Part shown: one piece after another, positions 63,733-64,000 of the stretch
How positions within the stretch are numbered: the stretch's first letter is position 1
Layout: each line of letters starts with the position of its first letter
Source: Streptomyces sp. WMMB 322
Lineage (GTDB): Bacteria; Actinomycetota; Actinomycetes; Streptomycetales; Streptomycetaceae
DNA length: 64,000 bases
Reading direction: 5' to 3'
Assembly (NCBI RefSeq): GCF_900090145.1
Contig: NZ_FMHI01000008.1
Location: 202,778-266,777, forward strand
Made by a program: the position numbers and the translations under genes
Notes under the pieces: generated by a model
Database searches by the model: none
Told to the model about the DNA's origin: nothing
The model's input: the letters and a program-made list of their open reading frames with translations, nothing else

Positions 63733-64000
63733 ATTGCCTCTTGTCGCGCAGCATCGCCCAGAGCACGTCGACTCGTCGGCGGGCGAGGGCGAGCAGGGCT
63801 TGGGTGTGCAGCAAGCCCTCGGATCGCTTCCTGAGGTAGTAGTCCCGGGAGGGACCGGGCCGCATCATCGCAGTCTGGGCGGCCAGGTAGAAGATGTGCC
63901 GCAGGCGCCGGTTGTAGCGCTTGGGCCGGTGGTAGTTGCCGGTTCGTCGGCCGGAGTCCCGGGCGACTGGGGCCAGGCCGGCGTGGGAGGCCAGTCGGCC
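63689..64000 (-). mobile_element. IS110-family element, one end
   Basis: The element covers at least the transposase fragment. Its exact end is unresolved, because IS110 elements have short or no terminal repeats. Native sequence runs to about 63685-63690, where GAGGAGA-N6-ATG marks what looks like the start of an interrupted downstream gene. Confidence 0.7.
63698..64000 (-). CDS. IS110-family transposase, C-terminal part
   Basis: On the minus strand the frame entering from the window edge reads ASHAGLAPVARDSGRRTGN, RPKRYNRRLRHIFYLAAQT, then a DYYLRKRSEG and ALLALARRRVDVLWAMLRD stretch, ending TQAA at TGA 63700-63698. This is the Transposase_20 (serine-loop) C-terminal domain of IS110/IS117-type transposases. 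The DEDD catalytic domain lies beyond the window. It overlaps the dehydrogenase ORF end by 35 bp. Confidence 0.9.
   Translation of the reverse strand, partial: GRLASHAGLAPVARDSGRRTGNYHRPKRYNRRLRHIFYLAAQTAMMRPGPSRDYYLRKRSEGLLHTQALLALARRRVDVLWAMLRDKRQFTSVPPATQAA

Overview
The window looks like chromosomal DNA of a Streptomyces or close relative. It is very GC-rich throughout, GTG and TTG starts are common, and it carries several streptomycete gene families: a conservon operon, DUF397/XRE-DUF5753 pairs, SAV2177-type methyltransferases, an Rpf-type cell-wall hydrolase, an LAETG surface protein and a streptogrisin-type protease. I found no rRNA, tRNA, CRISPR array or prophage. All identifications come from reading the sequence; no database search was run.

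Layout. 1-5406: the end of a hopanoid operon (polyprenyl synthetase tail, shc, hpnG, hpnH, hpnO-like aminotransferase), with a tyrosine phosphatase converging on it. 6957-11122: a five-gene conservon (histidine-kinase-like protein, roadblock, DUF742, Ras-like GTPase, GAF protein). 11194-17560: an unusual acyl-CoA dehydrogenase, an alpha/beta hydrolase, a MmcQ/YjbR protein, and a methyltransferase translationally coupled to a PAS-GGDEF-EAL protein. 18102-29538: small DUF proteins, an Rpf-LysM-M23 hydrolase, a phosphoribosyltransferase, a zinc alcohol dehydrogenase divergent from a FAD-Rieske oxidoreductase, an LCP cell-wall ligase and a FadE5-like dehydrogenase with its own operator. 29646-35331: a regulatory island with two methyltransferases, two XRE-DUF5753 regulators, two DUF397 proteins and an anti-sigma-type ATPase. 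35534-38009: a universal stress protein and a flavin disulfide oxidoreductase.

38100-49713: a broken LigD-type polymerase gene, the complete ergothioneine operon egtABCD, a TetR switch divergent from two small membrane-protein genes, a Ser/Thr kinase, and an intact LigD-type polymerase close to an ATP-dependent DNA ligase (NHEJ set). Between those two lies a GNAT gene split by a 35-bp palindromic element. 49736-57560: DoxX, thioredoxin, a DasR-box-controlled lytic polysaccharide monooxygenase, a luciferase-like monooxygenase, a secreted ceramidase, a serine protease and an LAETG surface protein. 57701-63732: a LysR-centred acyl-CoA/aromatic catabolic cluster (thiolase, CoA-transferase A and B, 3-hydroxyacyl-CoA dehydrogenase). 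It ends at an IS110-family element that runs off the window.

Most notable: (i) a family of about 35-bp hairpin elements, one of which interrupts the GNAT gene so that its exact removal restores the frame; (ii) the methyltransferase/XRE/DUF397/ATPase island and the methyltransferase/c-di-GMP pair, where the methyltransferases have no known substrate; (iii) several clear palindromic operators; (iv) an acyl-CoA dehydrogenase lacking glutamate at both usual catalytic positions; (v) the IS110 insertion at the end of the catabolic operon.
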